A DNA stretch of 64,000 nt from Dehalococcoidia bacterium (GTDB lineage: Bacteria; Chloroflexota; Dehalococcoidia; Tepidiformales; Tepidiformaceae), in the NCBI GenBank assembly GCA_020432045.1, contig JAGQHB010000102.1, positions 1 to 64,000 on the forward strand, written 5' to 3'. The notes under the pieces are model-generated. The model did no database searches, was not told the origin of the DNA, and was given only the letters and a program-made list of their open reading frames with translations. Of the stretch, positions 1 through 8,825 are shown in pieces. Each line of letters starts with the position of its first letter. The stretch's first letter is position 1. The translations under genes and the position numbers were made by a program.

Positions 1-123
1 CTCAAAGAACAGGACCTTCTGGAGACCGGCATCACCCTGGCGATCCCGGCTTCACCCTGGCGATCGTACCCGGCGTCACTCTGGCGATCCGCGCCCCTCG
101 CCGGACATTAACTCTGGCGATTC
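1..123. repeat. Four short direct repeats, probable IS21-like element end
   Basis: Four copies of a roughly 20-base unit with consensus CCGGCATCACYCTGGCGATC lie at about 26-45, 46-65, 70-89 and 101-122. The first two are exactly adjacent and the last is the most diverged. Repeated internal copies of a terminal motif are a known trait of IS21-family ends. Read on the minus strand the outermost copy begins TGAATCGCCAGAG, consistent with the TG...CA ends of that family. The repeats stop where recognisable oxidoreductase coding sequence begins. The transposase would lie to the left of the window, so the family assignment is inference. Confidence 0.5.
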
Positions 124-1130
124 ACAAGCTGAGCTATTTCGCGGTCATCTTTCTGCTCGCACCATTCCTCATTCTTACGGCGGCCGCCCAATCGCCAGCC
201 ATCGACGCGCAGTTCCCGTGGTATCCCCGTCTTCTCGGTGGACGTCAGAAAGCCCGCAGCCTGCACTTTCTCGGCCTCGTAGGCTTCGTCCTCTTCATCG
301 GTGTCCACGTTTTCACGGTCGCCTACACCGGTCTGGGCGACAACCTCGGCGATATCATGCTGGGCCAGCACACGGAAAAACGAGGACTCGCGATTGGGCT
401 GGCCGTTGCCGTCATTGCGATCATCCTCGCCCTTTATGGCCTCACATCGTGGTACTCGCGGCGCTTTCCCCGGCAAACCCAGCGAATGCTGAGCCGGGTT
501 GTCTTCCCGCTGATGCATGCCCTCTCCCTGGGAGCTCGTTCGCGTCAGCAGTACACCGTCGATGACATCTCGCCGTACTTGATCGTCAATGGCGATCCCC
601 CGACCACCGAGGAGTTTGCCGACCTTGAGCGCGGCATGTTCGGTGGTTGGCGGTTAGACGTTCGCGGACTCGTCACTGAGCCCCTGAGCCTCAGCATGGA
701 AGACCTTCGAGCGCTTCCTGCTTCAACGCAGATCACGAAGCACCATTGCATCCAGGGCTGGTCAGGGGTGGCATCATGGACCGGGGTGAACGTCGACGAG
801 GTTATATCGCGGTGCCAGCCCCTCGCGGCCGCTCGCTTCGCGGTGTTCACCTCATATCAGTTGGACATGGCAGGACGGCCATTTTATGAATCACTAGACA
901 TCAGGTTGATGAAACATCCGCAGACGCTCCTAGCGTACGAGATGAACGGGGCAGCGCTGACCGTCACGCACGGAGCGCCGCTCCGGCTGCGTGTTGAGAC
1001 GGAACTCGGCTTCAAGATGGTCAAGTGGCTCCGGACAATCGACTTTGTCGACGATTACCGGACGCTCGGCGACGGTCAGGGTGGCTCACGCGAAGACACC
1101 ATGTACTACGAACAGTCGGTGAGCATTTGA
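121..1130 (+). pseudogene. 5'-truncated cytochrome b561-type / sulfite-oxidase-fold molybdopterin oxidoreductase
   Basis: The frame is open from the left edge, but family-like sequence begins only at about position 124 (KLSYFAVIFLLAPFLIL), directly after the repeat units. What remains encodes two membrane helices of a cytochrome b-like domain (around 130-200 and 270-340), a third helix near 395-450, then a soluble sulfite-oxidase-type molybdopterin domain. The cofactor-binding cysteine is seen in HHCIQGWSG near position 745. In related proteins an N-terminal part with the first helices and haem ligands precedes this point, so the gene looks decapitated by the mobile element. An internal ATG at 357 could yield a 257-residue protein with one helix plus the Mo domain. 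Whether that is made is unknown. Confidence 0.65.
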
Positions 1131-1241
1131 GCTGTCACAACCGGGCCCGGGCATGTGGCTTCTCGCCCGAAGAGAATGCTGCTGGGAACTACACCTTGCG
1201 CGCGTCCGGGGCACTCGATGAAACGCAGGGCGTCGCCTGGG

Positions 1242-2297
1242 CTATCGCCCGAGCGACTCCCTCGTCCCGGCGAGGTCGGCCATCAGTTCGAGGGCTTCTG
1301 GCTGCCATGCGGTGATCTTCAGGCCATCCAGACCATTCTCGCCGGCGTCGGCCCAGGCGCGAAATCGTTCGCGGATGCGGTCGGGCGGGCCGACGATTGC
1401 CTCTTCATCGATGAACTCGTCCGGGATGGCAGCGGCCGCTTCGTCTTTGCGGCCCGCCAGGAAGAGCTCCTGGACGCGAGCGGCGGCTTCCGGGTAGCCG
1501 CGCTTCACCATGCGGTCATTGTGGAAGTTCTTGGTGCGAGCACCCATGCCACCGATGTAGAGGGCGCGGTGAGGCTTGATGCTGTCGAGCGCCGCCTTCA
1601 CGTCGTTGGTGACGACGACCGATGCGCTTGAAAAGAGCTCGAAATCCTTGAACGACTTTCCGTTTCCTGCCTTGTCGAACCCTTGTTGGATAGAGGCCCG
1701 GACTCGCGGCAGCTCGCCAGGAACGAAGCTTCCCGTGAGGCCATCGGCGATCTCTCCGGCGAGTCGAAGATTCGCGGGAGTGAAGCTGCCCAGCCAGATC
1801 GGGAGGTCCGGGCGCATATGAAGGATTGGGCGCAGCGGCTTGGCGAGGCCGGACGACCCGGGCCCGGTATACGGAAGGCTGATCTCACTGCCGTCGTGCG
1901 TCACTGGTGCCTCGCGCGCAAAGATCTTCTTCATGATGGCGACGTAGTCCCGAATGCGTTCTGTTGGGTTGCCCCAGGGCTGTCCGTACCAACCTTCGAC
2001 GATCTGCGGCCCGGAAACGCCGATCCCGCAGATGAATCTACCGTTGGACATGCCATCGATCGTTGCAGCCTGCATCGCAGCATTGGCAGGGGTGCGAGCG
2101 GCGAGCTGAATGATGCCCGTCGCAAGCCGAATACGGGACGTGAAGCCAGCGAGGTATGCGAGCGGGGTCATCGCATCCGACCCATAGGCCTCCCCGGTCC
2201 AGACGGAGTCGTAGCCCAACCGATCGGCGTGTTGAACGTGCTCCACGGGCACGGACATCTGTGCTCCGGCGTATCCAATGCTGAGTGCGAGTTTCAA
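1242..2297 (-). CDS. LLM-class (F420/flavin-dependent) oxidoreductase
   Basis: This 351-residue protein has the luciferase-like monooxygenase fold. The N-terminal strand MKLALSIGY is followed by the family pattern HADRLGYDSVWTGEAYGSDA, the substrate/cofactor loop LATGIIQLAARTPANAAMQ and GRFICGIGVSGPQ near residue 90. Length and motifs match F420-dependent LLM enzymes more than bacterial luciferase. The substrate cannot be read from sequence. The start is TTG at 2297, chosen because AGGAGG lies five bases upstream. The gene is monocistronic, convergent with the truncated oxidoreductase and divergent from the PHP gene, with which it shares a promoter region of about 120 bases. Confidence 0.8.
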   Translation of the reverse strand: MKLALSIGYAGAQMSVPVEHVQHADRLGYDSVWTGEAYGSDAMTPLAYLAGFTSRIRLATGIIQLAARTPANAAMQAATIDGMSNGRFICGIGVSGPQIVEGWYGQPWGNPTERIRDYVAIMKKIFAREAPVTHDGSEISLPYTGPGSSGLAKPLRPILHMRPDLPIWLGSFTPANLRLAGEIADGLTGSFVPGELPRVRASIQQGFDKAGNGKSFKDFELFSSASVVVTNDVKAALDSIKPHRALYIGGMGARTKNFHNDRMVKRGYPEAAARVQELFLAGRKDEAAAAIPDEFIDEEAIVGPPDRIRERFRAWADAGENGLDGLKITAWQPEALELMADLAGTRESLGR

Positions 2298-2415
2298 ATG
2301 TTCCTCCTGCGTGCGGCGGAGGCATTGTAGCCGATCCAGGTATCCAGACTCCGAATGGACACCCGCAGCGGCACGGTCTCATTCCGGCCAACCTTGAACG
2401 TCACGCGATCTCCGT

Positions 2416-3156
2416 GTGAGATGCAGCAGGGAGGATCCAGCGCTGGTCACTGTCATCGATCTCCACACGCACACCGAAGTCGGTTCATCGGACTCGCGCA
2501 CGACGCCGGCCGACATCGCGGCAATTCGCAGCCGGATTCCATCGCTCCATGGCATCACGCTCACCGAGCATGTGCGCCGCTGGCCGGACGAAGTCATGGA
2601 GCAGGCGCCGCCGGATCTCTCACTGTTTAACGAGCGTGAGTTCGACACGCCGCAGGGCCACGTGCTCGTCCTCGGCGCACCGGCTGTGACGCGCGCGGCG
2701 AACGTCGCACAGCTCCGTGAACGCGTACTGGAAGCCGGGGGCCTGATGATCCTGGCGCATCCGTTCCGGTTCTACCCGAGCCCATTGAGCTTGCTGTACC
2801 CGAGAGAGTGGCACGAACCTGGCGAGTGGCCACCAGAGCGGTTGGCTGAACACCCGTTATTCGACCTGGTGGACGCCGTTGAGGCGTGGAACTACAGGGC
2901 GACGCGAGAGCAGAACGAACTCGCAGCGCGCTGCGCGCGGATTCGCGACCTGCCAATCGTGGCTGGCAGCGATTCCCACGCTCCTGAGGATGTTGGGCGT
3001 TTTGCGACGGAGTTCGCGGACACTGTTGAATCGGTCGAGGCACTCATCGCAGCAATCCGGTCGGGCCGGGGCGTGCCGGTAGAGCTGACGTCGGCAGGCA
3101 GCTATGTACCACTCGAACAACCGGTACGAGCGCCAAGCCTCCGAGCTCTCGAGTGA
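2416..3156 (+). CDS. PHP-domain metal-dependent phosphoesterase-like protein
   Basis: A 246-residue polymerase-and-histidinol-phosphatase (PHP) domain protein. The metal-binding motifs occur in order: DLHTHTE near residue 15, LTEHV near residue 50, AHPFRF near residue 113 and GSDSHAPEDVG near residue 180. Stand-alone proteins of this size hydrolyse phosphoester bonds on small molecules or nucleotides, but the substrate is not predictable. The only in-frame conventional start is GTG at 2416, which has no clear ribosome-binding site. An AGGGAGGA stretch at 2427-2434 would better serve an unconventional CTG near 2443, so the first ten residues are uncertain. It ends convergently with the MaoC gene, separated by a strong hairpin. 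Confidence 0.75.
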   Translation: MRCSREDPALVTVIDLHTHTEVGSSDSRTTPADIAAIRSRIPSLHGITLTEHVRRWPDEVMEQAPPDLSLFNEREFDTPQGHVLVLGAPAVTRAANVAQLRERVLEAGGLMILAHPFRFYPSPLSLLYPREWHEPGEWPPERLAEHPLFDLVDAVEAWNYRATREQNELAARCARIRDLPIVAGSDSHAPEDVGRFATEFADTVESVEALIAAIRSGRGVPVELTSAGSYVPLEQPVRAPSLRALE

Positions 3157-3201
3157 CGACGACGGAGAACGCGGTAAGACATCCGCGAACACCGAATTCA
3201 T

Positions 3202-3237
3202 GGGCAGGTCGTCGAATTATGGTTCGACGGCCTGCCC
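3202..3237. terminator. Bidirectional hairpin terminator between convergent genes
   Basis: Arms at 3202-3216 and 3223-3237 are 15 bases long with a single mismatch (a G-U pair in RNA) around the loop TTATGG. The hairpin sits between the stop of the PHP gene (3156) and the stop of the minus-strand MaoC gene (3253). It lacks a long T-run on either side. Confidence 0.6.
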
Positions 3238-3252
3238 GTTGAGCCGTGAGTG

Positions 3253-3702
3253 CTAGGCCTTCGAAGGCAGGATGACGATGCCCGATGCGGGCGTTGCCAC
3301 GCCTTCCTCTTCGTTCTCGATCCAAACATCGAGGTGGACGAGGTTGCCTTCGGCGGTCTGTTCCTTAGCGGTGACCTTGCCCCGAACCTGGATGGTGACG
3401 TTGGGGCGGTTCATCTTCCGCATCTCAAAGTGGAGCTTTCGCACCCAACCGTCAGGACCGGCGAAGTCCGCCAGGAGCCGATACAGGTTGGCGCGCGTCC
3501 AACCGGTGTTATAGAAGATGTCCTTATGGCCACCAGACTTGGCGAACTCGGGATCGTGATGCACGGCGTAGAAGTCTTGCGACCCGCTGACCTGCTTTAC
3601 CATCTCGGTCCAATCGAGCTTGTACGAGAACCCGGGAACTTCGTCCCCGACGTTAACGTCCTCGAAATAGGTCTGGGGCAGTGGCTTCAGATCGATACTC
3701 AT
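3253..3702 (-). CDS. MaoC-like hotdog-fold dehydratase, C-terminal-type subunit
   Basis: A 149-residue single hotdog domain. The hydratase-2-like motif is seen as SQDFYAVHHDPEFA around residues 40-55, supplying an Asp and a His in the expected catalytic arrangement. Such proteins hydrate enoyl-CoA thioesters, usually as a partner of a second hotdog protein. That partner is the gene immediately upstream, 13 bases away. The start is set at the ATG at 3702 because AAGGAGA precedes it by five bases; a longer frame to 3756 overlaps the upstream gene and has no such site. It is the last gene of the substrate-binding protein/permease/CoA-transferase unit, suggesting a role in processing the imported acyl compound. 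Confidence 0.75.
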   Translation of the reverse strand: MSIDLKPLPQTYFEDVNVGDEVPGFSYKLDWTEMVKQVSGSQDFYAVHHDPEFAKSGGHKDIFYNTGWTRANLYRLLADFAGPDGWVRKLHFEMRKMNRPNVTIQVRGKVTAKEQTAEGNLVHLDVWIENEEEGVATPASGIVILPSKA

Positions 3703-3715
3703 GGGTTTCTCCTTA

Positions 3716-4279
3716 CTATGCTTTTGCGGCTTCGGCGGCGACTTCTTCGGGCGCACGGTGGCGGAGCCCCGTGTTCCGACTGAGGGCGACCAGTTCGTTT
3801 CGCTGGTTGTAGAAGCGGGTTTCGTTCACAATCCAGACGGCCTTGGGGTCGATCTTGATGCCTTTTACGTAGACGTCAGCAATCGAGGGTTCGGACCAGA
3901 GCACGTCGCCGATCTTCAGGGGAGCGAGAAACTCCCAGGTGGTGCTGAGGTTGATTGCGCGATCACCGAGCGTCGGCACGTCAAGCTCAGGGTCCGCACC
4001 CATACGGGCGCCGATGTCGGGGCCGCCACCCCAACTGGGCCAGGTGCCATCGCCCGCAAAGTAGTCCGTCATGACGCCGGGGGCGATGTTGGAGCCATAC
4101 TTGCTCTTCTTGCCGTACGCGGGGTCCAGGAATAGTGGGTTGAGACCGTGGGTCATGTGTTCATGACGGCGAATGGGGTCGTGCTCAACGGGGTAGAGCC
4201 CGTCCTTGCGCTTGCCCTTGCGGCCGATGTAGGCCTTTCGAATTGCTTCGATGTCAAACTGGGACTCTGGGACCTTCAT
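3716..4279 (-). CDS. MaoC/FAS1-like dehydratase, N-terminal-type subunit
   Basis: A 187-residue hotdog protein of the MaoC N-terminal-domain (FAS1-like dehydratase) type. It contains HEHMTHGLNPLFLDPAYG near residue 40 and an AINLSTTWEFLAPLKIGD core typical of this family, but not the Asp/His catalytic motif, which lies in the partner encoded downstream. Two-gene MaoC pairs of this sort form heteromeric enoyl-CoA hydratases in steroid and acyl-CoA catabolism. The ATG at 4279 is preceded by AGGAGA. It lies 57 bases after the CoA-transferase gene in the same orientation. Function as the non-catalytic half of a hydratase is inference from family knowledge. Confidence 0.75.
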   Translation of the reverse strand: MKVPESQFDIEAIRKAYIGRKGKRKDGLYPVEHDPIRRHEHMTHGLNPLFLDPAYGKKSKYGSNIAPGVMTDYFAGDGTWPSWGGGPDIGARMGADPELDVPTLGDRAINLSTTWEFLAPLKIGDVLWSEPSIADVYVKGIKIDPKAVWIVNETRFYNQRNELVALSRNTGLRHRAPEEVAAEAAKA

Positions 4280-4336
4280 TCTTCTCCTGACCTTCCTTGT
4301 TTGGATTTTCCGACCGATTCCAAGATGGCCTGAAAT

Positions 4337-5722
4337 TCAACGCCCGTAGTCAGTGCCGTATCGTCCCCGTAGCCGGTCGAGATGTTGCAGATCAACCTCC
4401 CGCGCGCGCCCGGCGGCCGCTGCCGGGTCGAGTGCTACGCGTGCAGCCACGTCCTGCGGCGGAGGCTTCATTGCAGCGGCGTCAGGCTTCTTCCCGAATG
4501 CACCCTCGGCGGCCATCGCTTCGTACTCGTCCTCAGTGAACGCCATGATGCTGAGCGCGACCTCGCGGTTGTGCTCGCCAAGCATCGGAGCGGGGTAGCG
4601 AAACTCTGCCGGGGTCGCCGACATGCGAGCAGAAGCACCTGGCCACGCTCGCAACCCGGCGTTCTGTTCAGGCGCCTGCTGGACGGACCAGTAGAAGCCG
4701 CGGTCCGCAAGATGCGGATCGAGCAGGAGGTCTCGAACGCTGTTGACAGGCGCGGCAGCGACGCCCGCACGGCCAAGCTCAACGAAGGCGGCAGCTTTTT
4801 GCCGGCTGCTCATCCATGCAGTCAGCGACTGCACTACGGCGTTGTGTTCGGCCTGATCAAGCCGGTCGGAGAAGACGTCACGGGTGCGCCACGTTGCATC
4901 GAGTCCGACCGTGTCACAGAGGCCCTGCCACGCGCTTTGCGACGGCACGGAAACGGCAACCCAGTCATCAGGCCCCTCGCTTCGGAAACAGCCCGAAAAG
5001 GCTGATGCAGGGTCCACGCTGCCAGCCTGCGCAGGCACGGGAGCGCCAATGATGTTGGCCAGGTGGGCATCGCCGAGGATGTTCGTGCCGATTTCATACT
5101 GAGAGATATCGATCCAACTGCCCTCGCCAGTCCTTCGGCACTTGATGAGCGCGGAGATCAGCAGGAAGGCGATGTGAAACGTGGCGGGATGGTCGGTGAG
5201 TGGACAGGCACCGCGACGCGGGCCCTCGCCCGGATAGCCGTTGAGCCAGCCAGACCCGCACATCACTTCAGTCATCATGCCGTAGGAACGAACGGTTTCG
5301 TATGGCCCGCCGTAGCCGTAGCCGGACGTGGAGATGTAGATGATCCTGGGGTTCACGAGCTTGAGCGCCTCGTAGTCCAGATGGAGCTTCTCCATCACGC
5401 CGGGTGGGTGGCTGTCGAGCACGATGTCGGAAACGGCGACGAGGCGAAGGAAGGCCTCGCGACCCGAAGGCTTGCGAACGTCGAGCCCGACGCAGAAGCG
5501 CTTGTTGCGGAACTGCTCGTGATAGGTGCCACCACCCTCCCAGTAGGGATCCTCGGCGCGGCCCGCGGGGAAAACCGCGTTTCGCGACACGTCAGGGCGA
5601 CGATAGTTTTCGACACGGACGACTTCGGCACCGAAATCTGCGAGGAGCCGTGCAGGGAAGGTGCCGGCCTGGACGATGCCGTTGTCGACGATGCGGATAC
5701 CTTGGAGCGCGAGACGGGGCAT
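4337..5722 (-). CDS. Family III CoA-transferase (CaiB/BaiF type)
   Basis: A 461-residue protein with the family III signature at the N-terminus (GIRIVDNGIVQAGTFPARLL followed by ADFGAEVVRVE), the central GYGYGGPYE segment and a C-terminal PMLGEHNREV motif. These enzymes move CoA between carboxylic acids, activating a substrate without ATP. The ATG at 5722 overlaps the upstream stop by one base (TAATG), so the two CoA-transferases are translationally coupled. An upstream extension of 74 residues in the same frame is arginine-rich, lies inside the neighbouring gene and is rejected. The co-donor and acceptor cannot be predicted. Two different subunits in tandem could form a heteromer or act on successive substrates. 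Confidence 0.85.
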   Translation of the reverse strand: MPRLALQGIRIVDNGIVQAGTFPARLLADFGAEVVRVENYRRPDVSRNAVFPAGRAEDPYWEGGGTYHEQFRNKRFCVGLDVRKPSGREAFLRLVAVSDIVLDSHPPGVMEKLHLDYEALKLVNPRIIYISTSGYGYGGPYETVRSYGMMTEVMCGSGWLNGYPGEGPRRGACPLTDHPATFHIAFLLISALIKCRRTGEGSWIDISQYEIGTNILGDAHLANIIGAPVPAQAGSVDPASAFSGCFRSEGPDDWVAVSVPSQSAWQGLCDTVGLDATWRTRDVFSDRLDQAEHNAVVQSLTAWMSSRQKAAAFVELGRAGVAAAPVNSVRDLLLDPHLADRGFYWSVQQAPEQNAGLRAWPGASARMSATPAEFRYPAPMLGEHNREVALSIMAFTEDEYEAMAAEGAFGKKPDAAAMKPPPQDVAARVALDPAAAAGRAREVDLQHLDRLRGRYGTDYGR

Positions 5723-6900
5723 TAGATCACTCCTTCGGCGCGCAAGGCATTCAGCTGTCCGGGCGAACGGCCAAGGAGCCCGCCAAGGATCTCCTGATTG
5801 TGCTCCCCGAGCCTCGGGACGCGACGGTGGACAGCGGACCGCGCTTCGCCATTTACCACGTAGTAGACGCCAGGAAAAACGGCCTCTGACTCCCACGGAG
5901 TAGCTACGGTGTCCCAGAACCCCCTCGCAGCGTGCTGCTCGCAAGCAGCGATATCATCGAGCGACTGAACCATCCCGGCCGGGATCTCGTTTTCGATGGC
6001 GATATCCATCCACTCGCGTCGCGGTCTGGAGGCCGTGTGCTCCGCCATCACGTTGAATAGCTTGCCGGCGTTCACGGTCATCGATCCCGGCGGTTGAAGG
6101 TCGGGCTCGGTGACGAGTTCGAGTGCGTCGAGCGCGATTGCGAACTGCTCCCAGGGGACAGACGTCTGCCAGCGGATCATTACCTGTCCGTCGGCAGCCG
6201 GGAGAAGATCACGCTGACCGCGAGCTTGCAGGGCGCCGGTGTACTGGTAGTCCGCATAGACCATGTACCAGGTGTTGGCCAACGATTCCTGGACGGAGAC
6301 ATCCACGAGCTGGCCTTCGCCCGTGAGCATCGAGTGCCAGTAGGCAACAAGGCCGGCGTATGCGGCGTTCGCACCCGCCCAGTGGTGGGCCATGTTCATC
6401 GGGTAACGCAGCGGCTCGCGGCCGAGGACGCCGTTCCCGTCCATCAGCCCCGCAGCGGCCTGCAACGTCATCTCGGTGGCCGGAAAGTCGTGATACGGGC
6501 CGGTCTGCCCGAAGCCAGTGATAGAGATCCGGACGAGACCGGGTCTTCGGCGAAGGAGGGTGTCCATACCGAAGCCGAGCTTTTCAAGCGTCCCGGGAGC
6601 GCTATTCTCGACGAGGATGTCGGCGCGATCGATCAGCTCCCAAAGGAGTGCAGCGCCGGCCGCCGTCGTCATGTCGAGCGTAACGGATGACTTCCCCGAA
6701 TTGAGGAACGCGAAGCTGGCGCTGAACTCGTGGCCCTGGTCCCGCGGCGCGAACGGGCCTTCTGAACGGGAGGCGTCGCCCGTGGGCGGCTCCACGTGGA
6801 TGACGTTCGCCCCAGCGTCAGCAAAGAGCTTGGCGCAGTATGGCGCGGAATGGCCCTGACCGAGGTCGACAACGTTCAGACCATCAAGGAGTCCGGGCAT
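5722..6900 (-). CDS. Family III CoA-transferase (CaiB/BaiF type)
   Basis: A 392-residue family III CoA-transferase of standard length. The N-terminus reads GLNVVDLGQGHSAPYCAKLF, then ADAGANVIHVEPP, the central ITGFGQTGPYHDFPA block at about residue 150 and the C-terminal RLGEHNQEIL motif. It starts with ATG at 6900, only four bases after the stop of the permease gene, and ends in a TAATG overlap with the next CoA-transferase. Location directly behind the ABC permeases strongly suggests that it acts on the transported compound. Divergence from its neighbour argues against a recent duplication. Confidence 0.85.
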   Translation of the reverse strand: MPGLLDGLNVVDLGQGHSAPYCAKLFADAGANVIHVEPPTGDASRSEGPFAPRDQGHEFSASFAFLNSGKSSVTLDMTTAAGAALLWELIDRADILVENSAPGTLEKLGFGMDTLLRRRPGLVRISITGFGQTGPYHDFPATEMTLQAAAGLMDGNGVLGREPLRYPMNMAHHWAGANAAYAGLVAYWHSMLTGEGQLVDVSVQESLANTWYMVYADYQYTGALQARGQRDLLPAADGQVMIRWQTSVPWEQFAIALDALELVTEPDLQPPGSMTVNAGKLFNVMAEHTASRPRREWMDIAIENEIPAGMVQSLDDIAACEQHAARGFWDTVATPWESEAVFPGVYYVVNGEARSAVHRRVPRLGEHNQEILGGLLGRSPGQLNALRAEGVI

Positions 6901-6904
6901 GGCG

Positions 6905-7798
6905 TTACCGGTTCCTCAGGCGGGGATCGAGAGCATCGCGAAGTCCGTCGCCGAGCACGTTAATAGAGAACACGACGATACTGAGCGCGATGCCGGGAAA
7001 GATAGCCATCCAGGGGCCGCGGGTCACGTAGGGACGGGCTTCGGCGCCCATCATCTGGCCCCACGTCGGGTCTGGCGGCGGGACGCCATAGCCGAGGAAG
7101 CTGAGCGACGACTCGGCAAGGATGGAGGATCCCAGGCTGAGAGACGCAATGATGATGATCGTCGCCATGATGTTCGGCAGGACGTGGCGAACAACGATCC
7201 GCCATGGCGGTACCCCGACCGAACGCGCCGCCTCGACATAGACCTCGCGCTTCACGCTCAGCACGGAACCGCGGATGACGCGGGAGTTCGTCACGCCGTT
7301 GTAGAGGCCAATGACAAACGCGATCGTGAGAAAGCCTGGCCCAAGCATGGTTACGACTAGCAGGAGAAAGAGCAGAAACGGGATGGCCATCGCCGCATCG
7401 ACCAGCCGCTGGAGGAAGGTGTCGATCATGCCGCCGACGTAACCGGATACTAGCCCGAGGACGCTATAGATCGCGATAGCGAATACCGTTGCCGCGGCAC
7501 CGAGGAACAGCGAGAAGCGGGTGGCGAGGAGGACGCGGCTGAATACGTCCCGTCCAAGGTTGTCGGTGCCGAACCAGTGCTCGCTCCCGGGCTTGGAAAG
7601 GGCATCGCGCACGGACGTCTGATAAGCGTCCTGCGGCGTAAGCATCGGCGCGAAGGCCGCAATGAACAGAAAAACAACCAACGCGAGGAGGCCAAAAGTG
7701 GCGAGCGGTTGCGCACGCGCAAACTTAACGAAGGCCCGCAGCGGGTTGCGCCCCTGGGGCGATGGAAAGGCTATCTCCTGTTGTCCGGCTACCGCCAT
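6905..7798 (-). CDS. ABC transporter permease, DppC/OppC family
   Basis: A 297-residue inner-membrane protein of the oligopeptide/nickel permease C type. An N-terminal cytoplasmic stretch and a first helix near residues 33-53 are followed by the periplasmic loop containing HWFGTDNLGRDVFSRV, characteristic of DppC-like subunits, and a five-helix core. The ATPase-docking EAA loop is visible as EAARSVGVPPWRIVVRHVLP near residue 190. It starts at ATG 7798, overlapping the stop of the permease B gene by one base (TAATG). Partner ATPases (DppD/DppF type) are not encoded in this window. Confidence 0.9.
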   Translation of the reverse strand: MAVAGQQEIAFPSPQGRNPLRAFVKFARAQPLATFGLLALVVFLFIAAFAPMLTPQDAYQTSVRDALSKPGSEHWFGTDNLGRDVFSRVLLATRFSLFLGAAATVFAIAIYSVLGLVSGYVGGMIDTFLQRLVDAAMAIPFLLFLLLVVTMLGPGFLTIAFVIGLYNGVTNSRVIRGSVLSVKREVYVEAARSVGVPPWRIVVRHVLPNIMATIIIIASLSLGSSILAESSLSFLGYGVPPPDPTWGQMMGAEARPYVTRGPWMAIFPGIALSIVVFSINVLGDGLRDALDPRLRNR

Positions 7799-8745
7799 TA
7801 GGAAATCCTCGTTCGCGGGTCGATCAACCCGTAGGAAAGGTCAACCAACAGGTTGGTCAAGACGATGATGAAGGCGACCAGCAGCGTCACCGCCTGGACC
7901 ACCTGGTAATCCCTGTGGGAGATCGAGGAGAGCAGCAGCTGACCAAGGCCCGGGAGGCCGTAGACCTGCTCGATGATGGCGGATCCGCTCAGGAGGAACA
8001 CAAAGCGCAGGCCGATCAATGTGATGACCGGGATGAGCGCGTTGCGGAGGGCGTGGCGGCGGATCTGAACGCTGCGAGACAGGCCCTTGGCCGATGCTGT
8101 CCGCATGAAATCGAGCCTGAGCACTTCAAGCATGGTGGCGCGGAGCATCCTCATGGTTGCGCCGGCGAGGCTGATGGAAAGCACGAACGCTGGGAGGAGG
8201 TAATGCTCGAGGTTGGCTATGGGGTCGGTGAGGATGGACACGTGGCCGATGGGCGGCGCCCACTTCCAGTAATAGGCAGGCACGGCGATCGTGACGATCG
8301 CTATCCAGAAGTAGGGAATTGAGATCCCGAGGATAGCGATACTGCGGAGGATGTAGTCCAGCGGGGTGCTCTGTTTGACTGCCGAGAAGACGCCAAGCGG
8401 AATCCCGACGACAACGCCCATGATGAGCGCAAGTGCACCGAGCTCAAAGGTGATGCCCATGCGGTCTATCAGGAGGCCGCGGATCTCCTCGCCAGTCCAG
8501 AGGGACTCGCCAAAGTCGAGGCGAACGGCGCCACCGACGAAGCGCACGAACTGCTCAGGGAGCGGATCGTTGAGGCCCAAATGGTCGCGGAGTTCCTCGG
8601 CCTGGCCGGGTTGGGAGCCGGTGTCCTGGAGAAACTGGTCAACGATATCGCCGGGCATGAGGCGAACGGAGACAAACACGATGACCATGACAAGGAAGAT
8701 CGTGACAGAAGACAGCAACAGCCGCCCGGCGATGTAATTAGCCAC
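7798..8745 (-). CDS. ABC transporter permease, DppB/OppB family
   Basis: A 315-residue permease of the DppB type. The N-terminal helix (LLLSSVTIFLVMVIVFVSVR) is followed by the loop PGDIVDQFLQDTG, five further helices and an EAA docking loop, TASAKGLSRSVQIRRHALRN, near residue 205. It forms the heterodimeric channel with the downstream DppC-like subunit. The start is GTG at 8745 with only a weak ribosome-binding site. Translation after the SBP hairpin may therefore be lower, fitting the common need for more binding protein than permease. Confidence 0.9.
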   Translation of the reverse strand: MANYIAGRLLLSSVTIFLVMVIVFVSVRLMPGDIVDQFLQDTGSQPGQAEELRDHLGLNDPLPEQFVRFVGGAVRLDFGESLWTGEEIRGLLIDRMGITFELGALALIMGVVVGIPLGVFSAVKQSTPLDYILRSIAILGISIPYFWIAIVTIAVPAYYWKWAPPIGHVSILTDPIANLEHYLLPAFVLSISLAGATMRMLRATMLEVLRLDFMRTASAKGLSRSVQIRRHALRNALIPVITLIGLRFVFLLSGSAIIEQVYGLPGLGQLLLSSISHRDYQVVQAVTLLVAFIIVLTNLLVDLSYGLIDPRTRIS

Positions 8746-8775
8746 GCCTTAGGCCCCCTCTAGAGACAGTTCAGG

Positions 8776-8812
8776 CAAGACGCAGGACCGCTTGTCGCGG
8801 TCCTGTGTCTTG
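8776..8812 (-). terminator. Intra-operon hairpin between binding-protein and permease genes
   Basis: Arms at 8776-8791 and 8797-8812 form a 16-base-pair stem with one G-U pair around the loop TTGTC, 13 bases after the stop of the substrate-binding protein gene. Short CAGG/CCTG flanks could extend the stem. It is not followed by a strong U-run, so it may act as a partial terminator or as an RNA-stabilising 3' structure that raises binding-protein expression over the permeases. Both uses are common in ABC operons. Confidence 0.65.
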
Positions 8813-8825
8813 GCCTGGCGGAGTG

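Noticed and set aside
1-123. CRISPR-like array at the left edge
   Set aside because: The units are adjacent or nearly so, without unique spacers of constant length. They fit transposon end repeats instead.
4337-5944. Longer version of the CoA-transferase starting at 5944
   Set aside because: The extra 74 residues lie within the upstream gene and are Arg-rich; the TAATG overlap at 5722 gives a natural start.
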